NCBI GenBank assembly: GCA_964645045.1
Contig: CAZXYZ010000007.1
Coordinates: 1 to 64,000, forward strand
DNA length: 64,000 bases
Direction of reading: 5' to 3'
DNA from: Anammoximicrobium sp964645045
GTDB taxonomy: Bacteria; Planctomycetota; Planctomycetia; Pirellulales; Pirellulaceae
The notes under the pieces are model-generated. The model searched no databases. It was not told where the DNA came from and worked only from the letters and a program-made list of their open reading frames with translations. Each line of letters opens with the position of its first letter. The stretch's first letter is position 1. This document shows positions 54,134 to 62,372 of this stretch, one piece after another. The position numbers were made by a program, and so were the translations under genes.

Positions 54134-54892
54134 ATGGCTGTACACGATTGGAATCGGGTCGATACCGGTACGTTCCATGCGTTTCACACGGCGTGGATTA
54201 CGCATCTCAGCGAAACCCTGAATGGCGGCCTGCTGCCTCCCAGCTACTATGCGCTGCCGGAACAACACGGCGGTCGTCTGATCGCCGACGTGTTGACGCT
54301 GCAGGCCCCGCTGCCCGCGGTACCGGTCGCCTCGGCAAGCGAGGGCGGCGTCGCGGTTGCGGAAGCTCCGCCGCGTGTGCGCCGCAAGCTGTCACCGTCC
54401 CCGACGGCCCGCGGCACCCGGCGGACGCTGGCCATCCGGCATGTCAGCGGACATCGCATCATCGCCCTGCTCGAAATCATCTCGCCCGCCAACAAGGACC
54501 GGGCAACTCATGTCGCGGAATTCGCGGACAAGGCGGAGACGGCCCTCTGGCACGGGATTCACTTGCTGCTGGTGGACCTGTTTCCGCCGGGCCGGTACGA
54601 TCCTCAGGGGATCCATGCTGCGATCTGGGAACGCTTTGACGACGAGCCCTATCTGCTTCCCCCCGATGAACCGTTGACGTTAGGTTCGTACGTCGCAGGC
54701 CCGGCTCCCGAAGCTTACCTGGAACATCTCGCCGTGGGTTCGCCGCTGGCCGAGATGCCGCTGTTCCTGACCCCGGACCGCTACATCAACGTGCCGTTGG
54801 AATCCACCTACTCGACCGCCTTTTGCGGCTTGCCCGCGTTCTGGCGGGATGTCTTGGAGGGTCGTCGGCCGTCGCCGCACGACCGGCGTTAG
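54134..54892 (+). CDS. DUF4058 family protein
   Basis: A 252-residue protein with MAVHDWNRVDTGTFHAFHTA and LALRH-like IRHVSGHRIIALLEIISPAN, which are DUF4058 hallmarks. RBS GGAGGAG. It starts 18 bases after the PDZ fusion gene and 13 bases before the ferredoxin gene, so the three may form an operon. The function of DUF4058 is unknown; a PD-(D/E)XK-like fold has been suggested for similar proteins, which I cannot confirm. Confidence 0.85.
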   Translation: MAVHDWNRVDTGTFHAFHTAWITHLSETLNGGLLPPSYYALPEQHGGRLIADVLTLQAPLPAVPVASASEGGVAVAEAPPRVRRKLSPSPTARGTRRTLAIRHVSGHRIIALLEIISPANKDRATHVAEFADKAETALWHGIHLLLVDLFPPGRYDPQGIHAAIWERFDDEPYLLPPDEPLTLGSYVAGPAPEAYLEHLAVGSPLAEMPLFLTPDRYINVPLESTYSTAFCGLPAFWRDVLEGRRPSPHDRR

Positions 54893-54905
54893 GAAAAGTG
54901 CCTCC

Positions 54906-55268
54906 ATGACAGCGATCACAACCAAACCACCGCGACGCCACGTCCCCAAGCGGCTGGCGGTGATCGATGCCGACGCTTGTACCGGCTGCGAAGCCTGCAT
55001 CGAAGTCTGTCCGGTGGATTGCATCGAACTGCGGCAGTTCGACTTGGGCGTCAAAGGCACGCAAGCTTGGTGCGAGGTGGACCTGGCGCGTTGCATCGGC
55101 TGCGAACTGTGCATCCGCTTGCCCAAGAAAGACCGTGCCGACGCTTACCGGTTGCTGATCTGCCCGTGGGATGCGATCGAAATGGTCCCCACGGATCAAG
55201 CCGCACAGGTCGCGGCGCAGCTGGGCCGTCGTCCGCCGGAGGATACGATGCGAGGCCGTGGCATATAG
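54906..55268 (+). CDS. 2[4Fe-4S] ferredoxin-like protein
   Basis: A 120-residue protein. Cluster 1: Cys25, Cys28, Cys31, Cys35 (CTGCEACIEVCP). Cluster 2: Cys63, Cys66, Cys69 (CIGCELC), then a 16-residue spacing to Cys86 (CPWDAIE). The insert RLPKKDRADAYRLLI is unusual. It is probably an electron carrier. Start ATG 54906 lies shortly after the DUF4058 stop. Confidence 0.88.
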   Translation: MTAITTKPPRRHVPKRLAVIDADACTGCEACIEVCPVDCIELRQFDLGVKGTQAWCEVDLARCIGCELCIRLPKKDRADAYRLLICPWDAIEMVPTDQAAQVAAQLGRRPPEDTMRGRGI

Positions 55269-55505
55269 CTGAAGTTGCGGGAGTGCGAGAAACGCCGCCG
55301 ATCCCTGAACTCGTGCGCGGCCAGCTACGATGAGATCGCTGCCAGCTTCAATCGCCAACTCGCTGATCACCTATTCTAATAACACTGTTTTCGAATTCGC
55401 TGGGGCTCCGCCTTCCGCTACGAAACGTTCACAAGGGCACTGCGTCACTTCCGCACTCAGCCTACGCTCCAGGGGTCCGCCAGCTTTTCTGAGCAGCGGT
55501 GTTTT

Positions 55506-57692
55506 TCAATCTGACGGGCCTTGGGCCACGCGAAAGCCCAAGTTGCGAAACTGAGACTGCGGCTCAACGCCCCAGCGAAACGTCGACCGGCACCTCCAAG
55601 CCTCAAGATCAAAACCTCCGAAGCGAACAGTTCGTTGCGGCTTCGTACTAGTTCCTTGCAACTCCGTTGGTGTCAAGAGCGATCCGGGATACCTCGCGAA
55701 CCAGTCATCGCACCATTCTCGCATGTTGCCATGCATATCAAACAATCCCCAGCCGTTAGGCAGCTTGTCGCCGACGGGCGAGGATCGATCCCTCGAGTTG
55801 TTGTAGTAGTAGCAATAATTCCCCAACAGCGCCGCGTCGTCACCGAACGCGTACTGCTTCTGGCTGACGGCCCGGCAGGCGTATTCCCACCGGGGTTCGC
55901 TGGGCAAGCGATAACCGTTGGCCTTCGGATCCAGATCGCACTTCCAGTCGGTTTTGACGTCCGCCCTCGTCTCGCTCAAGCTGTAACATGGCGTCAGCCC
56001 TTCGCAGTGGCTGGCCCAGTTACAGAACGCGACCGCGTCGAACCAACTGACCTGTTGCACTGGGCAGTCATCCGCTGGACTGACGTTTTTCTCTTCCCCG
56101 CTCCAACTCTTTGCGATCGCTTTTTCCGCGTCCGTGCATTTTGGGTGGTCCGCCGCCTCCAAGGCGAATTTCTTGAATTGCCGGACGGTGACCTCCCGAT
56201 CAGCTAAGTAGAAGTCCTTCGTGAGGGTCTCATTGTGGGGCGGCTGTTCCTCGATGGTGGATTGACCGCTACCATCCCCCATCGTAAACGAGCCGTGGGG
56301 GATGCGGATCATCGTCATACCCAGGGTATTGACGAGCCAGCCGCGATCGTCCGCGGGCAGTAGCTTGGAAGGCTGCAGAGAAGGGTGCCGAGGCGGAATC
56401 GCTTGTTCTTGTTTCCATTGCTTCAGCGCGAAAAACGCCGCGCTGTGCGTCCCGCCGTCCGGGGCGTCGGTATATAATCCAATCATGGTCTCGCGCAAGG
56501 CCGCCTGTTCCTCCCAACGGATCTGCTCCCACGGGATCAGACCCAGGGCGGCACACAAGCCGGAGCGAAAGGCGCAAGCCTCGGGGTCGGGGTCTGCCTT
56601 CACCGCTTCCAGTGCCTGGGCGGCCTCCCGCAGGTCGCCGTGGAAGCGCGAAAAATCGTGAATGAACCTCGTCCGCCCCGTAGGATCTTCGGCTAACGCG
56701 AGCACCGGCCGGGCGGTGGTGACGCTCTCGCCAAACGCAATCAGCACCAACGCCGCATTTCCCTTCTGGCCGGCCGGTCGTTTCGGGTCTGGGTCGGCGA
56801 TGATCTCCCGCAGCGGTGCAATCGCGGCGTTCTGATACGCTCGCAGGTCGTTGACAAGTGCCGGGAAGTTTTCTTCAGAGCCAGCGACCGTGGCCTTGAC
56901 CAGGACCTCGGTCTGCCGGCGATTACTTTCGCTCAGGCGGATGGATTGCCACCAGGCGAACGCCAAACTGATGAACGCCACCGCCGCGATCGTCATGGCG
57001 ATCGCCGCACGGCGGCGGGCGAGTCTCAGTTCTCGTTGGCGGGATTCCTCCTTTTCCCGATGTTCACGTTGCTCCTGGTTATGGCTTTCGTCCAAGTAGC
57101 GCTCCGCCAACGTGAATTCCTGGTCCGAGACGTATCGCGCGGCCCAGTCTGGCGATGAGACGCGCTGCTGGCGCCACTGGCGGAACACGCCGAGTTCGGG
57201 CTGGCGGAGCAGGCCACGGCGCTGCTGTTGCCAGTTTTTGGCGTCGCGGACCAGCTTCCGCAGTTCGTCCGCCGCATCGGCTTCGGCGGTCACCCACTCG
57301 CGCAGCTGCTGCCATTGCCGCAACAGGCTTTCGTGGCTGATGTCGATGGTGGTTGCGGCGTTCAAAGTAGCAGGCACACTCCGTGTGCCGTCCGCCGTGG
57401 GCGTCCCGCCGACCGGCGGAACAGCATCAGGCTGAAGCCTGGACTCCAACAGGACCAGGTAATCGCGGCCCGGCCCGGTAAACTCGGCGACGACCGCGGC
57501 CACCTCCGCCGCGGACACGCCAGCCACCGTGGCCACCCCGCCGATCGTCGTCAGACGTCGCACGAGCACGCCTTGCGGAGTCCGCTCAGCCAGGCAGCGA
57601 AACAGTGACTGGGTGATCCGCTGCTGCGAAGTCGGTTCCGCTCCGCCCAATGGTAACCCGACGCGTAAGCGAGGGATGGACGCCGCTTCCAC
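55506..57692 (-). CDS. SUMF1 (FGE-sulfatase) domain protein, N-terminally disrupted
   Basis: A 728-residue frame. Its N-terminal region (ITQSLFRCLAERTPQGVLVR, then VAAVVAEFTGPGRDYLVLLE) resembles the tail of an nSTAND ATPase, but no Walker motifs are in this window. Further on, a membrane helix (AIAMTIAAVAFISLAFAWW) near 235, a HEAT-like part, and a formylglycine-generating-type domain near 457-728 (GMTMIRIPHGSFTMGDG, VSWFDAVAFCNWAS, YRLPSEPRWEYACRA, DMHGNMREWCDDW). Two dispersed repeats lie inside (57367 and 57655). It overlaps the TIR gene by 107 bases in another frame. It was probably part of one TIR-STAND-SUMF1 protein. Confidence 0.75.
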   Translation of the reverse strand: MEAASIPRLRVGLPLGGAEPTSQQRITQSLFRCLAERTPQGVLVRRLTTIGGVATVAGVSAAEVAAVVAEFTGPGRDYLVLLESRLQPDAVPPVGGTPTADGTRSVPATLNAATTIDISHESLLRQWQQLREWVTAEADAADELRKLVRDAKNWQQQRRGLLRQPELGVFRQWRQQRVSSPDWAARYVSDQEFTLAERYLDESHNQEQREHREKEESRQRELRLARRRAAIAMTIAAVAFISLAFAWWQSIRLSESNRRQTEVLVKATVAGSEENFPALVNDLRAYQNAAIAPLREIIADPDPKRPAGQKGNAALVLIAFGESVTTARPVLALAEDPTGRTRFIHDFSRFHGDLREAAQALEAVKADPDPEACAFRSGLCAALGLIPWEQIRWEEQAALRETMIGLYTDAPDGGTHSAAFFALKQWKQEQAIPPRHPSLQPSKLLPADDRGWLVNTLGMTMIRIPHGSFTMGDGSGQSTIEEQPPHNETLTKDFYLADREVTVRQFKKFALEAADHPKCTDAEKAIAKSWSGEEKNVSPADDCPVQQVSWFDAVAFCNWASHCEGLTPCYSLSETRADVKTDWKCDLDPKANGYRLPSEPRWEYACRAVSQKQYAFGDDAALLGNYCYYYNNSRDRSSPVGDKLPNGWGLFDMHGNMREWCDDWFARYPGSLLTPTELQGTSTKPQRTVRFGGFDLEAWRCRSTFRWGVEPQSQFRNLGFRVAQGPSD
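57367..57450. repeat. dispersed repeats inside a coding frame
   Basis: Three short palindromic units in a row: GGCACACTCCGTGTGCC near 57373, CCCGCCGACCGGCGG near 57405 and CAGGCTGAAGCCTGGACTCC at 57428. The last is nearly identical to the intergenic repeat at 42796. They encode residues such as LESRLQPDAVPP in the SUMF1 protein. Confidence 0.75.
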
Positions 57693-58515
57693 CTCGCTGA
57701 CGCTTCGGGTTTCCCGCAGCCGGCTCGAAGCGATACTGCTGCTGTTCGCCCGGGACGACGCGAAATCCTTCCTGTTCCAGAAACGTGAGGAACCCCGCCC
57801 GATCCTCGTACAAGGCGTCGGTCACTTCGGACAGAAAGATCAGCGGGCGCGAGTCTGGCCCTCCCAGAGGCATTGCCGCCGGTCCAGGCGTGGCGGTTGA
57901 GGCCGTCGCCGCAGTGGTTGCGGAGGACACCTCAGGGCCTGCCGCGGCTACGCCGAGCCGGGACCGGCGAAGTTCCCGCAACGTCTTGAAAACCGCGTTC
58001 CCGAACCGCTGACAGGGCGCCGGCGGTCGGCCGGATTTGGCAAAATCGAACGACAGTTCTTGTTCGTGGCCGTCCTGGTCGACTTCCCAGAATGGATAGC
58101 CGACCAGCTGCTGCAGTTCTGCGGGCCAGCGCGTCTCGTGAACCGATTCCTTGCGCACCACGAAAATGCGGCCGCTGGCGGCGGAGGCTCCGCCAAACGG
58201 CTGCAAGAATGCCTCCAGTTCCCGCCGACACCAGTCCGAATCGTCGGCCAGGTAGTTCTCGGACATCACGATCACGATCACCGCCGAGCCGCGCACGGCT
58301 TCGTTGATCGCAGCCGACAGCGGCTGGTTGCCGGACAACTCGCGATTGTCCCGAAAGATCTCGAACCGCCACGGCGGCTCGCCTTTTTTTGGCCGATCGT
58401 GTTCTTCCAACATACTGCGGAGCGTCTCGTCGAGCCGCGCCACCCAGCCGAACTTGTTGTCGGCCTGACGATAGCTGATAAAAACGTCGTATTGGAATCC
58501 GGGGACGTAAGCCAT
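57586..58515 (-). CDS. TIR-domain protein, truncated
   Basis: A 309-residue frame with ATG 58515 (MAYVPGFQYDVFISYRQADN). The TIR core includes YDVFISYRQ, SGNQPLSAAINEAV, SAVIVIVMSENYLADDS and the catalytic-type glutamate region DWCRRELEAF. A second module starts RPLIFLSEVTDALYEDRAG, as in TIR-STAND proteins, but it stops after GEQQQYRFEPAAG where a dispersed repeat begins; the remaining residues are repeat-derived. So the protein is probably truncated. Full-length relatives may act in NAD-depleting immune signalling. Confidence 0.75.
   Translation of the reverse strand: MAYVPGFQYDVFISYRQADNKFGWVARLDETLRSMLEEHDRPKKGEPPWRFEIFRDNRELSGNQPLSAAINEAVRGSAVIVIVMSENYLADDSDWCRRELEAFLQPFGGASAASGRIFVVRKESVHETRWPAELQQLVGYPFWEVDQDGHEQELSFDFAKSGRPPAPCQRFGNAVFKTLRELRRSRLGVAAAGPEVSSATTAATASTATPGPAAMPLGGPDSRPLIFLSEVTDALYEDRAGFLTFLEQEGFRVVPGEQQQYRFEPAAGNPKRQRGGSGVHPSLTRRVTIGRSGTDFAAADHPVTVSLPG
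57655..57712. repeat. dispersed repeat inserted between TIR and SUMF1 frames
   Basis: Arms AACCCGACGCGTAAGCGAGG and CCTCGCTGACGCTTCGGGTT pair with two mismatches. The same sequence family forms the inner part of the repeat at 38281. In the TIR frame it is translated as GNPKRQRGG...PSLTRRVT. Confidence 0.8.
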
Positions 58516-58618
58516 GCGAATTACTGCCGTGGACGATTGGGGACCTGTCGAATCAGAATATGCCCCGGATGTAGAAATCAAGGATAACAAGGAAGCCGTG
58601 CCGCACGGAGTTATGCAT

Positions 58619-58783
58619 ACCGCAGAAAATGAACCATCCACGTGAATGTAGCACGGATGGCAAAGCCGGGGCACGGATGAAAGGCCCATGCTTCTTTCGC
58701 TATCCGTGCCCCGGCTTTGCCATCCGTGCTATCCGACGCTCTCCAAAGCCCGCTGGATAGATTGTTTCCCGCCCGCTGCCTAA
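58619..58783. repeat. 165-bp dispersed repeat, copy 3
   Basis: Same layout and orientation as copies at 47112 and 50971. Inverted arms at 58649-58680 and 58702-58731 are perfect over 30 bases. It lies upstream of the TIR gene. Confidence 0.9.
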
Positions 58784-59209
58784 TGAGTGGTGCGATTCCT
58801 GTCATCTCGCAAGTCGGGACAACATGCATGAACCATCGCAGGCACCGGAGCCGCGATCCGGTCGTGGAAAATGGAACTCGAAAATCCTGGCGAAAGCTCC
58901 CATTTTCTGCCCACCCCCGCTCGCAAATCCGTGGTTCTCCTGCTAAGCTCTTCGGAAAAGTCAGCTTACACCAATGCAGAATACCTGAATTTCCCACCTA
59001 ACCAGCCAGCCGACGATTCTCCACCCGACGATCCGGAATCCGTCATCTGGGCACCCAGCGGGCTACCTCAGTATTAATTCGAAGACAACTAACCGAAGTG
59101 TTTCTGCGGCGTGCGCAGCGGCTTCCGTCACCATTGCGGTGAGGGACCGTCATCGCGGCGTCGATTTAGTGGCGTTTGTTTTCTCACTCTTGTTAAGGAG
59201 GGCTTTGCG
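58784..59209. other. intergenic stretch before the KPDQA gene
   Basis: About 425 bases. A 68-residue frame (58871-59077) lacks a ribosome binding site. The segment probably contains the promoter of the gene at 59210. Confidence 0.4.
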
Positions 59210-59563
59210 ATGCGATTTCTTCTCGCCGTAGCTGTTTTCTTGGCCGCCTGCTGGATGGTCCCCGCTGCCATGGCAGCGGATCAGGCCACGCCGGACCAGG
59301 CCAAGCCGGATCAGGTGACCCCGGATCAGGCTAAGCCGGACCAGGCCAAGCCGGATCAGGTGACCCCGGACCAGGCCAAGCCGGACCAGGCCAAGCCGGA
59401 CCAGGCCAAGCCGGACCAGGCCAAGCCGGACCAGGCCAAGCCGGATCAGGCCAAGCCGGATCAGGCCAAGCCGGATCAGGCTAAGCCGGACCAGTGCAAG
59501 CCGGATCAATGCAAGTCCGGCACGTGCGGCAAGTCCAGGGGACGTCTGGCTCGTCGTCGCTAG
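59210..59563 (+). CDS. secreted KPDQA-repeat protein
   Basis: A 117-residue protein. ATG 59210 with AAGGAGG nine bases upstream. Signal peptide (LLAVAVFLAACWMVPAAMA), then about 17 tandem pentapeptides of the type KPDQA/TPDQV, then a Cys-containing end (CKPDQCKSGTCGKSRGRLA). The repeats alternate Lys and Asp and give an extended charged rod. It may be a cell-wall linker with metal- or disulfide-forming cysteines. A terminator follows. Confidence 0.8.
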   Translation: MRFLLAVAVFLAACWMVPAAMAADQATPDQAKPDQVTPDQAKPDQAKPDQVTPDQAKPDQAKPDQAKPDQAKPDQAKPDQAKPDQAKPDQAKPDQCKPDQCKSGTCGKSRGRLARRR

Positions 59564-59600
59564 ACACGATCACGCCGTCTGCTAGACACGTACGTTCGAG

Positions 59601-59633
59601 AGATGCCCCCGCGGCCTGCGGGGGCATCTTTCC
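59601..59633 (+). terminator. rho-independent terminator
   Basis: AGATGCCCCCGC (59601-59612) pairs with GCGGGGGCATCT (59618-59629) around GGCCT, followed by TTCC after T. It ends the KPDQA gene. Confidence 0.75.
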
Positions 59634-59686
59634 TATCATGGCTGCTGACCGCAGCCAAATCCGAGATCTCACTTAGGAATCATCCC

Positions 59687-60961
59687 ATGCAACGATTGCT
59701 GCTGTGCTCGATGTTATCGCTGGTTTTCGCCGCAACGTGCCTGGTCAGCGGCGTTCGTGCAGCCAGTTCGCCGACGGACAGCAACATCCGTCCGCGGCAG
59801 GCGAATGGGCAAACCGTCCAGAGCGAGCGGGATGAGCAGCAAGCGTTATTCAACTACTATTTTCAAGACCGAAACCTGCAGTACGAAACCGAACTCGCCA
59901 AGTTGAAAACCGAAGGTTCGGTTCCCAGCTGGAGAATTCCCTATTCAGCCGCGATTCATCCGGAGACGGCGGGCGGCATGAGCGATGCTCGCGTCGCTCC
60001 AACCGTGGGTCTGTTTGCCCGCCGCCGACAAGGCTTGACGGCTTCCAGGGGGGGGACGGGATCGGGGGCCCTGAGCGTTTATGACCGGGCCTTCAACGGC
60101 GGCCAGGGCTTGGCCAACGCCTACGAGGCCCAGCGGATTATGGGCACTCCACCACGAGGCCTGTTCGCGGCGTTGCGGATGCGTTCCAGCTCCGAATCCT
60201 GGGAAGGCTATTGCAGCGGTTTCACCGCATCGACGATCAAGCATCCGGAACCGGTCAAGTCGGTCGATGCGGGGCGCGTGGGCGGAACTTCCGGCGTGGT
60301 CCTGCGTCCCGCCGACATCAAGGCCCTGCTGTCGTGCATCTACAACCGCACGACCCCCGACAGTTTTCTGTTCTTGGCTCCACCCACCGCGCGGGACGGC
60401 GGCCCCAATATGGGAACCTTTCACTTGGCCCTGGCCAACTACGTCGGGCAGGCCGGGCATCCAGTCGGGATGGATCGGACCAAGGGCGAAGTCGCTTGGA
60501 ACAATCCAGTCTACGCTTACAAAGTCAACAAGATCAGCGACGCTGGCGAAGGTGACGGCTTGACCTACAAGGACGTGGAAACCACCGTCACGTACAGCTA
60601 TTACGGGACCGATACCGCACTGCAAACCGACCCCGACAGCGGCGACCGAGTTGGCAATCGCAAGCAATCGATGACGTTCCGGTACACCCTGGCCTTGGAT
60701 GGCGAAGGACGCATCGTCGGCGGTCGCCCGCGGACTTCCAGCGGCCACTTTCTCTGGATTCCCTTGTATCCTATCCAAGGCAAGCCCGACGGATCGGTGC
60801 AGGGCAATCCGTATGTCGACGTGCGCAAAGTGATCGCGTTGGCCCGTGCGTCGGCTCTTCCGGAAATCCAGGCAAAGTTTGACGCCGAAACCATCGGTCC
60901 CCGCGTCGACCCTGCGCTGGAACCGGCAGCCGCGGAGGTCGAGGATTCTGAGGGGACTTAG
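59687..60961 (+). CDS. secreted transglutaminase-elicitor-like protein
   Basis: A 424-residue protein. ATG 59687 follows AGGA. Signal peptide 1-26. The core has WEGYCSGFTAS with a candidate catalytic Cys, VVLRPADIKALLSCIYNR, NMGTFHLALANYVGQAG with a His, and GMDRTKGEVAWNNPVYAYKV. The pattern resembles the GP42-like transglutaminase elicitor family (Cys-His-Asp fold). Enzyme activity is inferred. The C-terminus is acidic. Confidence 0.6.
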   Translation: MQRLLLCSMLSLVFAATCLVSGVRAASSPTDSNIRPRQANGQTVQSERDEQQALFNYYFQDRNLQYETELAKLKTEGSVPSWRIPYSAAIHPETAGGMSDARVAPTVGLFARRRQGLTASRGGTGSGALSVYDRAFNGGQGLANAYEAQRIMGTPPRGLFAALRMRSSSESWEGYCSGFTASTIKHPEPVKSVDAGRVGGTSGVVLRPADIKALLSCIYNRTTPDSFLFLAPPTARDGGPNMGTFHLALANYVGQAGHPVGMDRTKGEVAWNNPVYAYKVNKISDAGEGDGLTYKDVETTVTYSYYGTDTALQTDPDSGDRVGNRKQSMTFRYTLALDGEGRIVGGRPRTSSGHFLWIPLYPIQGKPDGSVQGNPYVDVRKVIALARASALPEIQAKFDAETIGPRVDPALEPAAAEVEDSEGT

Positions 60962-60995
60962 CGTCCGCGGGTGCTAACCTGTACGATTCTCGAAC

Positions 60996-61049
60996 GTAGG
61001 ACGGATTGCCAATCCGTCTATCGATAGACGGAGTGGCAATCCGTCCTAC
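60996..61049. repeat. 54-bp palindrome, dispersed repeat
   Basis: GTAGGACGGATTGCCAATCC and its partner ending GGCAATCCGTCCTAC form arms with one mismatch around ATCGAT. A related unit (AGGACGGATTGGCAATCCGC) at 39741 lies inside a reading frame. It may end transcription of the gene at 59687. Confidence 0.8.
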
Positions 61050-61066
61050 AAATTTCGTGCGGACGC

Positions 61067-61327
61067 TCAGGCCGGCTTTCGGACGCCTAACAACCGCCGC
61101 AGCGCGGGGCTCAACGGCGCCGAATGGATCGCCGGGTCGGAACGTAGGGCCTCGGCAACTTGTTCCAGCTGTTCCGCGGCATTGAGCGCCAGGTCGACGA
61201 AGATCCAGCGGTTGCCGGCAAACTCGCACTGACCTCCCCCGCTTCCGCCCAGCCACTCCTCGCGAATGCGATAGCCCAACCGCTGGGCCAAAACCAGGGC
61301 CTGTTCTCTCAAATCGACCGTGTGCAT
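61067..61327 (-). CDS. small conserved protein of unknown function
   Basis: An 86-residue protein, MHTVDLREQALVLAQRLGYR and then GGSGGGQCEFAGNRWIFVDL, with LRRLLGVRKP at the end. It contains an alpha/beta pattern. I recall similar small proteins in planctomycetes but no function. Confidence 0.65.
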   Translation of the reverse strand: MHTVDLREQALVLAQRLGYRIREEWLGGSGGGQCEFAGNRWIFVDLALNAAEQLEQVAEALRSDPAIHSAPLSPALRRLLGVRKPA

Positions 61328-61529
61328 GGATCGTAATCCCCTTGCGAGTGGCAGGGATTATAAGGGCTTCTGTTGCAGTTGGCCAGTTCAATGCGACGAT
61401 ATCAATCCTGTATCTAAACGGCTGAAAAATAAAGAGTTAAGGCGTGCTGGACAGGTAAACCGCAACAGTCGCCAGCGACTCGGCAATCCGGCGAAAATGG
61501 CGGTTATAGCACCGACTTGAGGCCCACCA

Positions 61530-62366
61530 ATGACTACGAACGGCATTAGAGGAGTGTCGAACGCCGACGAGCGGATCGCCATCCTCGAACAGCAACTGGC
61601 GCAGGCCCAGAAACTGACCGCCATCGGAGAACTGGCCAGTACGGTCACGCACGAATTCAACAACGTGCTAATGACGATCATCAACTATGCGAAAATGGGG
61701 TTGCGGCACAAGGACGAGGCGACTCGGGAAAAAGCCTTCGAGAAAATCCTGGCCGCGGGCGAGCGGGCTGCCACCGTCACCAACGCGGTGCTCGGCATGG
61801 CCCGAAACCGGTCCGATTCTTTCGAACCGACCGATCTGGCGGCGATCATCAAAGAAACATTGGTTCTTCTGGAGCGTGAGCTGCGCAAGTATCGGGTCAG
61901 CGTCGATACCCAGATTCATCCCGTGCCGCCTGCACATGCCATCGGAAACCAGATCCAGCAGATCTTGCTGAACCTGTTGATCAATGCTCGGCAGGCGATG
62001 TCCGAGGGCGGGCGGATTTTCATCGGGCTGTCTCACGACGCGGTCAGCGACACCGTCGATTTGAGCGTGCGCGACACCGGCAGCGGCATTCCCGCCGACA
62101 AGCTGCCGCGCATTTTCGACCCTTTTTTCAGCACGAAGAAAGGCCCGGACGATAGCGGCAAGGGCGGCACCGGCTTGGGGTTGTCAACCTGCCGGAATAT
62201 CATCGAGCAGCATCGCGGCAGGGTCCGCGTGGAGAGCACCGTGGGTGTGGGAACGTGCTTCACGATTAAACTGCCGGTCTACCGCAAGCCGGCGCCCGCG
62301 GCGGCTGCCCCGCCCATTGCCGCGGTTGCCATCACGGGGACAACAATTCCCCATGCGATGTCGTGA
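61530..62366 (+). CDS. soluble sensor histidine kinase
   Basis: A 278-residue protein with no membrane segment. A short coiled coil leads to the H-box TVTHEFNNVLM (His41). N-box LLINARQAM near 149-157, G1 DTGSGIP near 182, F-box FDPFFSTKKG and G2 GGTGLGLS near 212. The layout is NtrB-like. No response regulator gene is adjacent. Ala/Pro tail. It probably signals with a partner encoded elsewhere. Confidence 0.92.
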   Translation: MTTNGIRGVSNADERIAILEQQLAQAQKLTAIGELASTVTHEFNNVLMTIINYAKMGLRHKDEATREKAFEKILAAGERAATVTNAVLGMARNRSDSFEPTDLAAIIKETLVLLERELRKYRVSVDTQIHPVPPAHAIGNQIQQILLNLLINARQAMSEGGRIFIGLSHDAVSDTVDLSVRDTGSGIPADKLPRIFDPFFSTKKGPDDSGKGGTGLGLSTCRNIIEQHRGRVRVESTVGVGTCFTIKLPVYRKPAPAAAAPPIAAVAITGTTIPHAMS

Positions 62367-62372
62367 AGGCTG

